Positions 7,792-16,044 of a stretch of 64,000 nt of DNA are shown one piece after another (positions within the stretch are counted from its first letter, which is position 1; the number at the start of each line of letters is the position of its first letter). The notes under the pieces were generated by a model that was given only the letters and a program-made list of their open reading frames with translations, was not told the origin of the DNA and did not search any database. Source of the DNA: Pseudomonas sp. Bout1. GTDB taxonomy: Bacteria > Pseudomonadota > Gammaproteobacteria > Pseudomonadales > Pseudomonadaceae. Made by a program: the position numbers and the translations under genes. The stretch covers positions 4,293,001-4,357,000 of the forward strand of contig NZ_JAVIWK010000001.1 in assembly GCF_034314165.1 (NCBI RefSeq), written 5' to 3'.

Positions 7792-7922
7792 TGTGGCGAG
7801 GGAGCTTGCTCCCGCTGGAGTGCGAAGCGCTCCCGGACCGGTTGACGCGCCATGCCCGAGGCACTGCGATCATCGGTTTTGGGGCGGCTGCGCAGCCCAG
7901 CGGGAGCAAGCTCCCTCGCCAC
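7792..7922. repeat. REPIN, family A (GTGGCGAGGGAGCTTGCTCCC)
   Basis: Two facing arms of the GTGGCGAGGGAGCTTGCTCCC...CTGG unit enclose a spacer of about 60 bases. The same family recurs at 38604, 42941, 52564, 57400 and 63186, with variants at 12930, 30143 and 34821. It lies between the lipoprotein promoter side and the end of the ridA-like gene. Confidence 0.9.
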
Positions 7923-7946
7923 ATTTTGGTGGGTGGTTCAGGCAGG

Positions 7947-8405
7947 TCAGGTTTGGGTGACGACCGCCGTCAATTCCAGTTCGAGCAGACCGTTGCCGGG
8001 CAACCCCGCGACGCCCACCGCCGAACGCGCGTGCCGGCCACGTTCGCCGAACAGCTCGATCAACAGTTGCGACGCGCTGTCGACCACTTTGGAGAAGCCC
8101 TGGAAACCTTCCCCGCCCAACACAAACCCGCGAACGAACAGGATGCGCTCGACATTCTCCAACCCTACCGCCTGGTCCAGCACGCTCAAGGCCCGCAGCA
8201 CACAGGTCTGCCCCGCTTCGTTGACCAACTCCATTGGGGTCTGGTCCGTCACCGGCCCGGTAATCACGCTGTTACCCTGCCGACAAACCTGCCCGCTGAC
8301 ATACGCCACGCCACCCTGAATCGTCACCGGCACGTAGTCCCCCTTGGGGCTCGGCGCCTCGGGTAATTCCAGCCCGAGGGCTTGCAGTTTTTCGCGCACG
8401 CTCAT
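7947..8405 (-). CDS. RidA/YjgF-family protein
   Basis: A 152-residue protein of the RidA/YjgF/UK114 fold, the longer variety often annotated as an endoribonuclease L-PSP-like or YjgF-like deaminase. It shows the conserved segments YVSGQV and LFVRGFV and a C-terminal AVGVAGLPGN...ELELTAVV where most RidA proteins carry R-x-AVGV. RidA enzymes hydrolyse reactive enamines and imines. The ATG at 8405 overlaps the stop of the PhzF-like gene (ATGA), so it is translationally coupled and is the last gene of the ABC operon. This points to detoxification or processing of an imine intermediate in that pathway, which is an inference. Confidence 0.85.
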   Translation of the reverse strand: MSVREKLQALGLELPEAPSPKGDYVPVTIQGGVAYVSGQVCRQGNSVITGPVTDQTPMELVNEAGQTCVLRALSVLDQAVGLENVERILFVRGFVLGGEGFQGFSKVVDSASQLLIELFGERGRHARSAVGVAGLPGNGLLELELTAVVTQT

Positions 8406-9286
8406 GCTGGCTCCTCGACAAATTCCACATGCCCCCCCAACCAGCAACCTTGCACCTGGCCCGCCTCATCCCGGCGAAACCGCAGGGAAATTTGCGAAGG
8501 TCGGCCCATGGCCCGCCCCTGGCGGATGTGCACCGGGCGATCATCTGCCGTCACCAGGCCATTCTCCAACAAGCCAAACGCCAACGCGGCAGCCGCAATG
8601 CCGGTGGCAGCGTCTTCCGGGTAACCCGAGGACTTGGGAAACTGCCGCGCATCAAACTGTCGCCCTTCCAGATCCGATGGCGCATAGGGGTACAAACCGG
8701 TAGAGCCGATTCGTTCGCACAGTTGCTGCATCCGCCGGTAATCCGGTTTCAGGCTATCCAGTACCGCCACGCTTTTCAGCGCGATAAGGGTTTTCACCCG
8801 GCTGGTGCAAGCGTTCTGGATCGGCAGCGGCGCCAGTTCGTTGGAGGTGATGCCGAGTACGGACAGAATCTCGGCCTCGACATCAGCGTCGTTCAACGCC
8901 TCGACCCGGCCCTTGGGCTGGCTGATTTCCACCTGGATATCCGGGGTGCCCGCAGCGGTGATCCGCGCATCCACCGGACCGCTCAGTGTCGATAACGTCA
9001 GGCGGTCCTTGTGCAGCATGCCCAGCCGATCCAGCAGCCACACCGCTCCCACGGTGGCATGCCCACACATTTCCATCTCGTGGTTGGGCACCCAGAAGCG
9101 CAAGGCAAAATCGAACTCGCTGCCAACCGGTGCGGCGAACACGAAGCCGCATTCATGGCCATAATCGCGGGCCACTTGCTGCATGTCGGCATCGCTCATG
9201 CCATCGGCCACAGCTACGGTGGGCGCCGGGTTGCCGCCACGGGCGGTGGCGGGGAAAACATTGACCAGGTGAACCTCGGGCGTCAT
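8402..9286 (-). CDS. PhzF-family isomerase/epimerase-like protein
   Basis: A 294-residue protein of the PhzF fold, two repeats of a diaminopimelate-epimerase-like domain. It shows the N-terminal GNPAPTVAVA, a GHECGF segment where PhzF carries its catalytic glutamate, CGHATVGA, and the C-terminal ATGIAAAALAFGLL. PhzF itself isomerises dihydro-3-hydroxyanthranilate in phenazine synthesis; most paralogues have unknown substrates. No phenazine genes are present. It overlaps the binding-protein gene upstream by four bases and the RidA-like gene downstream by four, so it belongs to this operon. A second paralogue lies at 40456-41298. Confidence 0.85.
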   Translation of the reverse strand: MTPEVHLVNVFPATARGGNPAPTVAVADGMSDADMQQVARDYGHECGFVFAAPVGSEFDFALRFWVPNHEMEMCGHATVGAVWLLDRLGMLHKDRLTLSTLSGPVDARITAAGTPDIQVEISQPKGRVEALNDADVEAEILSVLGITSNELAPLPIQNACTSRVKTLIALKSVAVLDSLKPDYRRMQQLCERIGSTGLYPYAPSDLEGRQFDARQFPKSSGYPEDAATGIAAAALAFGLLENGLVTADDRPVHIRQGRAMGRPSQISLRFRRDEAGQVQGCWLGGHVEFVEEPA

Positions 9287-10323
9287 TTCGCCTCTCCCTG
9301 AAGGGTGGAAACAGTCGGCGCAACGGCGTCGATAATGGAGTTGGTGTAGACCTGCTGCGCGTCGAGTTTTACCGGCTCGCTCTCCACAGCGTTCATGAAG
9401 CGGATGTTTTTCTCAACACCCTCGTTCTCGATTCGTGGCGTGGACGGGTAGGACGGCAGCGAAGCAGCCCAGGCGGCATTGAAGATGGCGGCGTCGGTGT
9501 GGGCGAAATACGGGCGCACCGATTCACGGGCCTTGTCCGGGTCGCTGGCGATCAGGTACTCGGCGCGCCATAGGGCACGGACCATTTTCTCGGCCGTGGC
9601 TTTATTGTTGGCCAGCCAGTCTTCTCGGGCAATCATCGCGGTGAAGAGGAAGCCGTCCAGGGGTTTGTATTCGCCCTTGGCCAGGTCCATCAGCACAAAA
9701 CCGCCCTGCTTTTCAGCGGTAGTGATGGTGGGTGGCGACAGCGAGAAGCCGTTGATGCTGCCTTGGGAAAACGCCGCAAGCATGTTTGGCGCGCCGCCGA
9801 TGGGCATGATGGTGAAGTCTTTATCCGGGTTGAGGCCGGCGTCCTTGGCCAGGTAGCGCACCAGCATGTCGGTGGTGCTGCCGGGGCCGGTGACGCCGAT
9901 CTTCAAGCCCTTGAGGGCCTGGGCACGGGCGGCCAGGGATGAGGTGGCCGACACGCCGGCCTTTTGCGCCGAGGCACCGTCGATCACCACGGTGCTGCCG
10001 AACTGGGTTTGCACGGCGGCGAACGCCTGGACGTTCTGGCCCTTGGTGCGGGCGCGCACCGCGACGGCGGGCAAGCCGACATACGCATCCGCGTCGCGGC
10101 CGAGGACAGCAGTCAGCGCCGCCGAGCCGCCTTTCTGGAACACGATCACTTCGACATTCAGGCCTTCTTCAGCGAAGTAGCCTTGCTTTTGCGCGACGTA
10201 GATCGGCACATAGAGAAAGCCTTCGCTGGGGAATGCCAGGGTGACTTTGGTCAGGTCCTGGGCCTGCGCTGCTGGCATGAATGAGGCAAGTAAAACGCTG
10301 GCAATGAACAATGGTTTGAACAT
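9283..10323 (-). CDS. ABC transporter substrate-binding protein, NMT1/SsuA/TauA type
   Basis: A 346-residue periplasmic protein with a signal peptide (residues 1 to about 21, ending AAQAQ). The N-terminal lobe has the NMT1-like sequence FLYVPIYVAQKQGYFAEEGLNVEVI seen in binding proteins for sulfonates, taurine, thiamine precursors and aromatic acids. The ATG at 10323 follows GGAGCTTGATC; the longer frame to 10365 has no such site. It is encoded with its own permease and ATPase. The substrate cannot be read from the sequence. Confidence 0.88.
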   Translation of the reverse strand: MFKPLFIASVLLASFMPAAQAQDLTKVTLAFPSEGFLYVPIYVAQKQGYFAEEGLNVEVIVFQKGGSAALTAVLGRDADAYVGLPAVAVRARTKGQNVQAFAAVQTQFGSTVVIDGASAQKAGVSATSSLAARAQALKGLKIGVTGPGSTTDMLVRYLAKDAGLNPDKDFTIMPIGGAPNMLAAFSQGSINGFSLSPPTITTAEKQGGFVLMDLAKGEYKPLDGFLFTAMIAREDWLANNKATAEKMVRALWRAEYLIASDPDKARESVRPYFAHTDAAIFNAAWAASLPSYPSTPRIENEGVEKNIRFMNAVESEPVKLDAQQVYTNSIIDAVAPTVSTLQGEAK

Positions 10324-10348
10324 GATCAAGCTCCACAAAAATGAGGGG

Positions 10349-11113
10349 TTAAACCGCGACTTCACGTTCCGCTTCGTTGGCCTTCCACGGCATCAACTTG
10401 CGCTCGGCCAGCTTCACCGCCGTGTTCAGGATCAGCGCCAGCGCGATGATCCCCACCAGCGCGGCAAACACACCGGCAGTGTCGAACTGCGAGGCCGCAT
10501 CCGAGAGCAGGTAACCCAGGCCCCGGTTGGCGGCGATAATCTCGCCCACCAGCGCGCCAATCAGTGCATAGGGCACCGACAAGCGCAGGCCGGTGAACAC
10601 CCAGGTGAAGGCCGACGGGATCACCACCATGGTCAGCAGGTCACGCTCCTTGGCGCCCATCAGGCGCAGGATGGTCAGTTGCTCGCGGGAGACGTTGCGC
10701 ACACCGCTGTAGGTGTTGAGGAACACCAGGAAGAACACCACGGCTGCTGTCAGGATGACTTTCATCGGCAGGCCGATGCCGAACCAGAGGATGAACAGTG
10801 GCGCCAGCGCGACTTTCGGCAGGCTGTAGAACGCGGTCAGGAACGGGTCGAGAATATCCGCCAGCAGCTTGGCGCGGCCCAGCACCAAACCGGCGATCAA
10901 ACCTGCGAGGGAGCCGAAGAAGAAGCCCAGCACCGCCTCCAGCGTGGTGATGCCGGCGTGGTAGAAAAACACCCCGTTCATAAGGATTTTCCATAGGCTT
11001 TGCGCCACCGCCGAGGGCCGGCTGATGAAGAACTCCACGCCGAACCAGCGCGAAACGCACTCCCAGAACACCAGCAGGAAAATCAGGAACAGCAAGCGAT
11101 AGACCTGGATCAT
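10349..11113 (-). CDS. ABC transporter permease (SsuC/TauC type)
   Basis: A 254-residue inner-membrane permease with about six hydrophobic helices. The ATPase-contact loop reads MGAKERDLLTMVVIPSAFTWV, containing the EAA-like region of the nitrate/sulfonate/taurine importer class. It overlaps the end of the ATPase gene by four bases (start 11113, ATPase stop 11110), so the transporter subunits are made together. It forms the channel for the binding protein encoded 25 bases downstream. Confidence 0.9.
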   Translation of the reverse strand: MIQVYRLLFLIFLLVFWECVSRWFGVEFFISRPSAVAQSLWKILMNGVFFYHAGITTLEAVLGFFFGSLAGLIAGLVLGRAKLLADILDPFLTAFYSLPKVALAPLFILWFGIGLPMKVILTAAVVFFLVFLNTYSGVRNVSREQLTILRLMGAKERDLLTMVVIPSAFTWVFTGLRLSVPYALIGALVGEIIAANRGLGYLLSDAASQFDTAGVFAALVGIIALALILNTAVKLAERKLMPWKANEAEREVAV

Positions 11114-11928
11114 ACGACCTCCAGCGAGTGAGCCAATGAGGCGGGATCGGCAGCACCGGCGACGTCGGGCGCCAGGCGTTTCCAGAGGGCGGCGCAGAGT
11201 TCCACGTAGCGTGGGTCGGAGCGCAATTGCACCAGGTTACGTTCACCGCTCAGGGGAATATCGAGCACGTGATCGATGGTGCCGGGGCGGCCGGCGAACA
11301 CCACGCAGCGGTCCGCCAGCGCGATGGCTTCATCGACATCGTGGGTGACGAACAGCACGGTCTTGTTGAGCTTGCGGCACAGGCGCAAGAGTTCGGTCTG
11401 CAGGGTCAGGCGCATCTGCGCATCGAGGGCGCCGAAGGGTTCGTCCATCAGCAGGGTTTCCGGGTCGCTGGCCATCAGGCGCGCCATGGCTGCGCGTTTA
11501 CGCATGCCGCCGGAAAGCTGGTTGGGGTAGCTTTCGCCAAAACCGGTAAGGCCCACCAGCGCCATCAACTCCTCGACACGGGTATCAATCTGAGCCTTGG
11601 GCATGCGGCGGATTTGCAGCGGCACGGCGATGTTGCCGGCCACGGTGCGCCACGGCAGCAAGTGGTCGGCCTGGGTCATGTAGCCGACCCGGGTGTTGAC
11701 GCCCTTGACCTCGGCGCCGTCGTAATGCACCTGGCCTTCGGTGGGGCCGAAGAGCCCGGCGGTCATGTTGAGCAAGGTGGACTTGCCGCACCCCGAAGGG
11801 CCGACCAGGGTGATGATTTCGCCCCGCTGCACCTCAAGCGTTACATTGCGCACGGCCACAAACTGGCGGCCCTCGACTTTGAAGCTTTTTTGCACCCCAG
11901 CGAAGCTGATAAAGGGTTTTGCACTCAC
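11110..11928 (-). CDS. ABC transporter ATP-binding protein (SsuB/TauB type)
   Basis: A 272-residue ATPase with all expected motifs in order: Walker A GPSGCGKST (43-51), Q-loop in YMTQADHLLPW, signature LSGGMRKRA, Walker B LLMDEPFGALD and switch histidine in FVTHD. It energises import by the permease encoded downstream. It is the first transporter gene of the leftward operon; the AraC-type regulator ends 133 bases upstream on the same strand, leaving room for a separate promoter. Confidence 0.93.
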   Translation of the reverse strand: MSAKPFISFAGVQKSFKVEGRQFVAVRNVTLEVQRGEIITLVGPSGCGKSTLLNMTAGLFGPTEGQVHYDGAEVKGVNTRVGYMTQADHLLPWRTVAGNIAVPLQIRRMPKAQIDTRVEELMALVGLTGFGESYPNQLSGGMRKRAAMARLMASDPETLLMDEPFGALDAQMRLTLQTELLRLCRKLNKTVLFVTHDVDEAIALADRCVVFAGRPGTIDHVLDIPLSGERNLVQLRSDPRYVELCAALWKRLAPDVAGAADPASLAHSLEVV

Positions 11929-12061
11929 CGCCCCTCCTCGTCCGGTAGGCCGGACTTGTTTGTTGTTGACGGGGTGAGGATGAACGGATGACAGATTTGC
12001 GGCGCACGGGATCGGGCCGAATCATGCGCGGGATCGGGACATCAAAAAAGTTGAAGCGGTA

Positions 12062-12865
12062 TCAGCCGCGGCGCCACTCATCCGGCGACACGCCCAGCAC
12101 CCGGCGAAACACATGGGCCAGGTGGGACGGTGATTCATAGCCGACGTTATTGGCAATCTCCAGCACCGACATGCGCGTGTGTCGCAACAAGGTCTGGGCG
12201 CGCTCCAGGCGCAGGCGCTGGACATACGCCAGCACCGTTTCGCCGGTGTGCAGTGCGAACAGCCGGGTCAGGTGGCGGCGCGACATATGAAACGTCTCGG
12301 CGATTTCATCCAGCCCCGGCGCATGTTCGAGATTGCCTTCCACGTACGCCTTGACGTCACGCACCAGCATGGCGCCGTGGCGCTCGGTAGAGGAGCGTTG
12401 CAGGCTCGGCTGGCTGAGGGAAATTGCCAGGCATTCAAGCAGCAGCAAGTGATCGGCCTGGGCCACCTGGCGGCGGCGGTCAACATACAGGTCGGGTTGG
12501 CTGAAGGCTTTTTTTGCCAGGAGCAAATGATGCAGCGGCGCGGAGGTTTGCCAGATGCCCAGGGTGGGCACGCGCAGCAGTCGGTTGGCGTCACCGGACA
12601 GGTCACGCAAGGCGTAGTGCATGTAGTCGGGGTCGACGTAGAACGCCACGTGGCCTTGGCTTGCGGTGAGAGACGAAGAGGAATGGCTGGATTGCGGCGG
12701 CACCAGGACGAACTGGCGGTCGATCACCGAGGTGGAGCGCCCGCTTTCTTCGTCCTTGAAACGCAACAGGCCATGCTCGGGCACCATCAGCATGAATTCA
12801 TCATGGGCGTGAGCCCCGGTTTCATAGGCGCCGTTGGAGTTGAAGACGCTGTAGATTTCACGCAT
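12062..12865 (-). CDS. AraC-family transcriptional regulator with cupin sensor
   Basis: A 267-residue regulator. The N-terminal half has cupin-like features (GAHAHDEFMLMVPEHGLLRF, FVLVPPQSSHSS) that would bind an effector. The C-terminal hundred residues form the two AraC helix-turn-helix units (LDEIAETFHMSRRHLTRLF and MSVLEIANNVGYESPSHLAHVFRR). It lies directly upstream of the ABC/PhzF/RidA genes on the same strand and is the obvious candidate controller. The effector is unknown. Confidence 0.9.
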   Translation of the reverse strand: MREIYSVFNSNGAYETGAHAHDEFMLMVPEHGLLRFKDEESGRSTSVIDRQFVLVPPQSSHSSSSLTASQGHVAFYVDPDYMHYALRDLSGDANRLLRVPTLGIWQTSAPLHHLLLAKKAFSQPDLYVDRRRQVAQADHLLLLECLAISLSQPSLQRSSTERHGAMLVRDVKAYVEGNLEHAPGLDEIAETFHMSRRHLTRLFALHTGETVLAYVQRLRLERAQTLLRHTRMSVLEIANNVGYESPSHLAHVFRRVLGVSPDEWRRG

Positions 12866-12929
12866 CGCCAGGCACTGCCAGTAGGTGTTGAACTACTGAC
12901 ACTAGCATGTTTGGTGCCAGCAAAGCATC

Positions 12930-12958
12930 GTGGTGAGGGAGCTTGCTCCCTCACCACA
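12930..12958. repeat. Short family-A REP palindrome
   Basis: GTGGTGAGGGAGC and GCTCCCTCACCAC abut almost without a loop. This is a collapsed single-arm form of the family-A REP, upstream of the AraC gene and downstream of the membrane protein gene. It may double as the terminator of the latter. Confidence 0.7.
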
Positions 12959-12978
12959 TAAAGCACCTCACATCATGA

Positions 12979-13947
12979 TCAGGCCAACGGTACCCGACGG
13001 GTGGAAATCGCCAGGCGACCTGCACCAAAGCTCAACGCCGCACCCAACAGCAACATCAACAAGGTGCTCCACGCCGCGCGGGACAGTTGCTTGGCCGCCA
13101 CTTCACCGGCTTCACGGGCTTTCTGTTCAGCCTGTTGCTTGAGCTCGTCAACCTTCTGCACTGCTTGCTGGTAGGCCTGGGCATAGTTGTCGACGATCTG
13201 GGTGGCTTCAGCCTGGCTCTTGCCGGTACGGGCGGCAACGATGTTGACCAGCGCCTGCTTGTCCGCTGCGTTCAGCGCCGGCTCACCGGACGCCTTGACC
13301 CGTTCGAACCATTGCTTCAATTCATCGCCGGCCTGGGCGGGGTTGGTCGCCGCATCGTTGGCCGATTGCTTGCCATCGGCAGTTGCCTGGTCGGCCTTCT
13401 GCTCAACGTTGGCAGGGTCCAATTCAGGCTTGCCGCTCTGCTTGAGCAACGTGTCGAGTTGGCCTTGCAAGCTGTTCCAGTCCAGGTTGATGCCCTGCTC
13501 GTTCAATTGTTGCTTGACGCTGTCACTGATGCCCGGCGCCACGGCGGCGATACCGCTGCCAGCAGCCGACAGGCCTTTGCCGACGACATTACCCGCCGCA
13601 CCCACAACGCTGGTGGCCAGCGCGGCGAGCAACCAGGTGGCCAGCAAGGTGGTAATGGTCCAGCTCAACACACCATGCAGGCCGCCGCGATCCGGCGCGG
13701 TACGCCCGGCCACGAATGCACCGGCGCCGATTGCGAGCAAGGTGGACACAAACAGCCAAATACCGGCACCGGTGCCAAAACCGCTCAACGGGTTACCGGC
13801 TGCCATCGGGTTCACCGCACTGGCGCCAATCGCCGTGCCGAGTACGCTCAACACCAGGTACGTCACCAGGGCAATTGCACTGCCGGCCAATACCGAACCC
13901 CAGGAGACGCGAAACAGCGAGCGATGATTTTCATAGACAGTGGTCAT
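12979..13947 (-). CDS. Conserved membrane protein with helical, possibly periplasmic, domain
   Basis: A 322-residue protein with three hydrophobic segments near the N-terminus (about 15-130) and one at the C-terminus (about 290-312). Between them lies a long hydrophilic Ala/Gln/Lys-rich helical stretch that looks coiled-coil. The N-terminal part has Gly/Ala-rich helices with GAGAFVAGRTAPDRGGLHGVL. The start at 13947 follows AAAGGATCG; the upstream frame to 14013 lacks a site. I know no defined function. A DNA block in its promoter recurs before the csbD-like gene, hinting at shared control by the PAS-LuxR regulator next door. Confidence 0.7.
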   Translation of the reverse strand: MTTVYENHRSLFRVSWGSVLAGSAIALVTYLVLSVLGTAIGASAVNPMAAGNPLSGFGTGAGIWLFVSTLLAIGAGAFVAGRTAPDRGGLHGVLSWTITTLLATWLLAALATSVVGAAGNVVGKGLSAAGSGIAAVAPGISDSVKQQLNEQGINLDWNSLQGQLDTLLKQSGKPELDPANVEQKADQATADGKQSANDAATNPAQAGDELKQWFERVKASGEPALNAADKQALVNIVAARTGKSQAEATQIVDNYAQAYQQAVQKVDELKQQAEQKAREAGEVAAKQLSRAAWSTLLMLLLGAALSFGAGRLAISTRRVPLA

Positions 13948-14009
13948 GGTCGATCCTTTGAACAGTGAGTAGGCGGCCAGTGTGGCGAGGCACCTACCCT
14001 GCGGTCTCG

Positions 14010-14045
14010 GCACAATTGCACTAGGCGAGCTGGTGCATTCGCACC
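14010..14045. promoter_or_regulatory. Conserved upstream block, copy 1
   Basis: GCACAATTGCAC is followed by TTGCACTAGGCGAGC and the dyad GGTGCATTCGCACC. The same order (TGCACTAG, GC-rich gap, GGTGCA, TTCGC) recurs at 15652-15686. This copy lies between the leftward membrane-protein gene and the rightward PAS-LuxR gene and could serve both. Confidence 0.5.
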
Positions 14046-14153
14046 CCGCGGCGGGCAGTTTGTCTGCACTATCCTGAGCACCGGGTGTCGTACTCCCTAT
14101 GCGTCTGACACCGCGCCTCCAGGGGCACAGGTGCCCTCAATTTTGGAGAAACC

Positions 14154-15650
14154 ATGAGCCAGGCCGTCCTCGCCAAAGAAACCAACCGCCGCCAACTGCA
14201 GCAGATCATCTCCGGCTTGTCCGATGGCGTGATCCTTGCCGAGGTCGACCAGACCATCCTCTGGGCCAATGAGGCCGCCCTGCTGATGCATGGCGTGGAA
14301 AAAGTCGAGGCGCTGGGAGCCAACACCCAGGAATATGCCGCACGTTTTGCCCTGCGCTACCGCAACAACCACCCGCTGTTGCTGGAGAATTACCCGTTGA
14401 GCCGGGTGGCGAACGGTGAGGAATTCAGCGACGTGGTGGTGGAGGTCACCCCCACCGGCGACCAGGACAAGACTTGGGTGCATCGCCTGCGCAGCCTGGT
14501 GCTTGACGATGCAGCCGGTGAGCCGGAGTTGCTGGTGTTGATTTTGAGCGACGCCACCGAATGGGCCAGCGCCGAACAACGCTTCGAGAAAACCTTCAAC
14601 GCCAACCCCGCACCTGCGGTGATCTGCCGCCTGAGCGACCTGCGCTATATCAAGGTCAACCAGGGCTTTTTGGAAATGACCGGCTACAACCGCGACCAGG
14701 TAATCGGCCGCTCGGTGTATGAGTTGGATGTGTTGGAGCAGGCCGAAAACCGCGAGCTGGCGATCCAGCGCCTGGCAGACGGTGCGACCATTCCGCAGAT
14801 GCAAGCCGAACTGAAACTGCCCGAAGGCGGCAGCAAACTGGTGATTGTGGCCGGCCAGCCGCTGGACATGAACGAGGAAGACTGCATGCTGTTTTCCTTC
14901 ACCGACCTGGAGCCCCGGCGCAAGGCCGAAACCGCCCTGCGCCAGAGCGAGGAACGCTTTGCCAAGTCATTTCGCCTGACGCCCGTGCCGACCCTGGTGT
15001 GCAACGCCGCCAACCGCCAGGTGGTGGACATCAACGAAGCCTTCATGACCATCACCGGCTACACCAGTGAAGAGCTGATCGGCAAGTCCATCGAAGACAT
15101 CGACTTTATCGACAGCCCCCAGGCGAGCACGCAGTTGTTCACCACCCTGGAAAACGCCGGCAACCTTGACGGGCTCGACCTGAAGATCCGCAAGAAAGGC
15201 AACGAGGTGATCGACTGCGTGCTGTCTGCCGACACCGTCAGCATCCAGGACGTGCCCTGCTACCTACTGGTGCTGATGAACATCACCGAACGCAAACGCT
15301 CCGAGCTGGAGCTGGTGGCGGCGATCGAGGAAGTGATGCAGGACGCCTCGTGGTTCAGCCAGACCCTGATTGAAAAACTCGCCAATGCCAAGAGCGTCAA
15401 CAGCCCCAACGTGCCGAACATCTCCTTTACCGACCTCACCGCCCGCGAGCGCGATGTGCTGGGGCTGATTTGCGAAGGCCTGGCCGACAAGGAAATTGCC
15501 TCGCGCCTGAAGCTGGCGCCCAACACCGTGCGTAACCATGTGGCCACGGTGTACTCCAAGCTTGGGGTGCATAGCCGCAGCGCAGCCCTCGTGTGGGCCC
15601 GGGAGCGCGGGCTGTTTGCCGGTGAATTGCGGGTTAAAAAAACCAGATAG
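14154..15650 (+). CDS. Three-PAS-domain LuxR-type transcriptional regulator
   Basis: A 498-residue cytoplasmic protein with three consecutive PAS domains (about 10-120, 145-265 and 270-385). The second and third show the typical NQGFLEMTGYNRDQVIG and NEAFMTITGYTSEELIG segments. A C-terminal LuxR helix-turn-helix (about 425-490) reads LTARERDVLGLICEGLADKEI then NTVRNHVATVYSKLGV. There is no kinase or receiver domain, so sensing and DNA binding are in one chain. The genes on both sides encode envelope/stress-type proteins and share an upstream block with this gene, so it probably controls them. The signal is unknown. Confidence 0.88.
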   Translation: MSQAVLAKETNRRQLQQIISGLSDGVILAEVDQTILWANEAALLMHGVEKVEALGANTQEYAARFALRYRNNHPLLLENYPLSRVANGEEFSDVVVEVTPTGDQDKTWVHRLRSLVLDDAAGEPELLVLILSDATEWASAEQRFEKTFNANPAPAVICRLSDLRYIKVNQGFLEMTGYNRDQVIGRSVYELDVLEQAENRELAIQRLADGATIPQMQAELKLPEGGSKLVIVAGQPLDMNEEDCMLFSFTDLEPRRKAETALRQSEERFAKSFRLTPVPTLVCNAANRQVVDINEAFMTITGYTSEELIGKSIEDIDFIDSPQASTQLFTTLENAGNLDGLDLKIRKKGNEVIDCVLSADTVSIQDVPCYLLVLMNITERKRSELELVAAIEEVMQDASWFSQTLIEKLANAKSVNSPNVPNISFTDLTARERDVLGLICEGLADKEIASRLKLAPNTVRNHVATVYSKLGVHSRSAALVWARERGLFAGELRVKKTR

Positions 15651-15651
15651 A

Positions 15652-15686
15652 GTGCAAATGCACTAGCGCGCCCGGTGCAAATTCGC
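15652..15686. promoter_or_regulatory. Conserved upstream block, copy 2
   Basis: GTGCAAATGCACTAG is followed by GCGCCC and GGTGCAAATTCGCC. It matches the block at 14010-14045 in element order and spacing. A further GGGTGCACTGC lies at 15699-15709. It sits directly before the csbD-like gene and after the regulator stop codon, so it is probably the operator or promoter of the csbD-DUF1652 pair. Confidence 0.5.
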
Positions 15687-15713
15687 CTTATTGCGCGCGG
15701 GTGCACTGCTTAA

Positions 15714-15773
15714 CCTTGAAGGGTGGGCACAGGGCTTTGGGTCCTGTGCCGTGAGATCTCATGCCCTTCAAGG
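15714..15773 (+). promoter_or_regulatory. Structured csbD leader that pairs the ribosome-binding site
   Basis: CCTTGAAGGG (15714-15723) is perfectly complementary to CCCTTCAAGG (15764-15773), and the second arm contains most of the AAGGA ribosome-binding site of the gene starting at 15782. Inside lie GGCACAGG/CCTGTGCC (15726-15733 with 15743-15750) and GAGATCTC. A folded leader would hide the ribosome-binding site. Confidence 0.5.
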
Positions 15774-15781
15774 AATCCGTC

Positions 15782-16033
15782 ATGAAAAGCGAACAAGTCA
15801 AAGGCGCCGTCGAAAAAGTGGCCGGCAAGGCTCAAGGTTTTCTGGGTGACCTGACCGGTGACGAACGCCTCCAGGCCGAAGGTGTGGCCCGTCAGGCCGC
15901 TGGCCAATTGCAGCAAACCTACGGTGACGCGCTGGACACCGTCGGTGATTTTGCCAAGCAAAAACCCCTGGCGACCGTTGCGCTTGTCGCCGGTGTCGGC
16001 CTGCTGCTGGGCCTCTTGCTGCGCCGGCGCTGA
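15782..16033 (+). CDS. CsbD-like stress protein with C-terminal membrane anchor
   Basis: An 83-residue protein. Its first half has the CsbD-like pattern QVKGAVEKVAGKAQGFLGDLTGD; its end (FAKQKPLATVALVAGVGLLLGLLLRRR type) is the membrane anchor seen in ElaB/YqjD/DUF883 proteins. CsbD proteins are abundant general-stress proteins, and YqjD-like anchors tether ribosomes to the membrane in stationary phase. The start at 15782 follows AAGGA; the in-frame ATG at 15761 lies inside the leader structure. It is 11 bases upstream of the DUF1652 gene, probably co-transcribed. Confidence 0.85.
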   Translation: MKSEQVKGAVEKVAGKAQGFLGDLTGDERLQAEGVARQAAGQLQQTYGDALDTVGDFAKQKPLATVALVAGVGLLLGLLLRRR

Positions 16034-16044
16034 GGAGAGCTTCC

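Noticed and set aside
8402..9286. Phenazine biosynthesis, suggested by PhzF homologues
   Set aside because: No phzA-E or phzG genes nearby; PhzF-fold paralogues are common with other roles.
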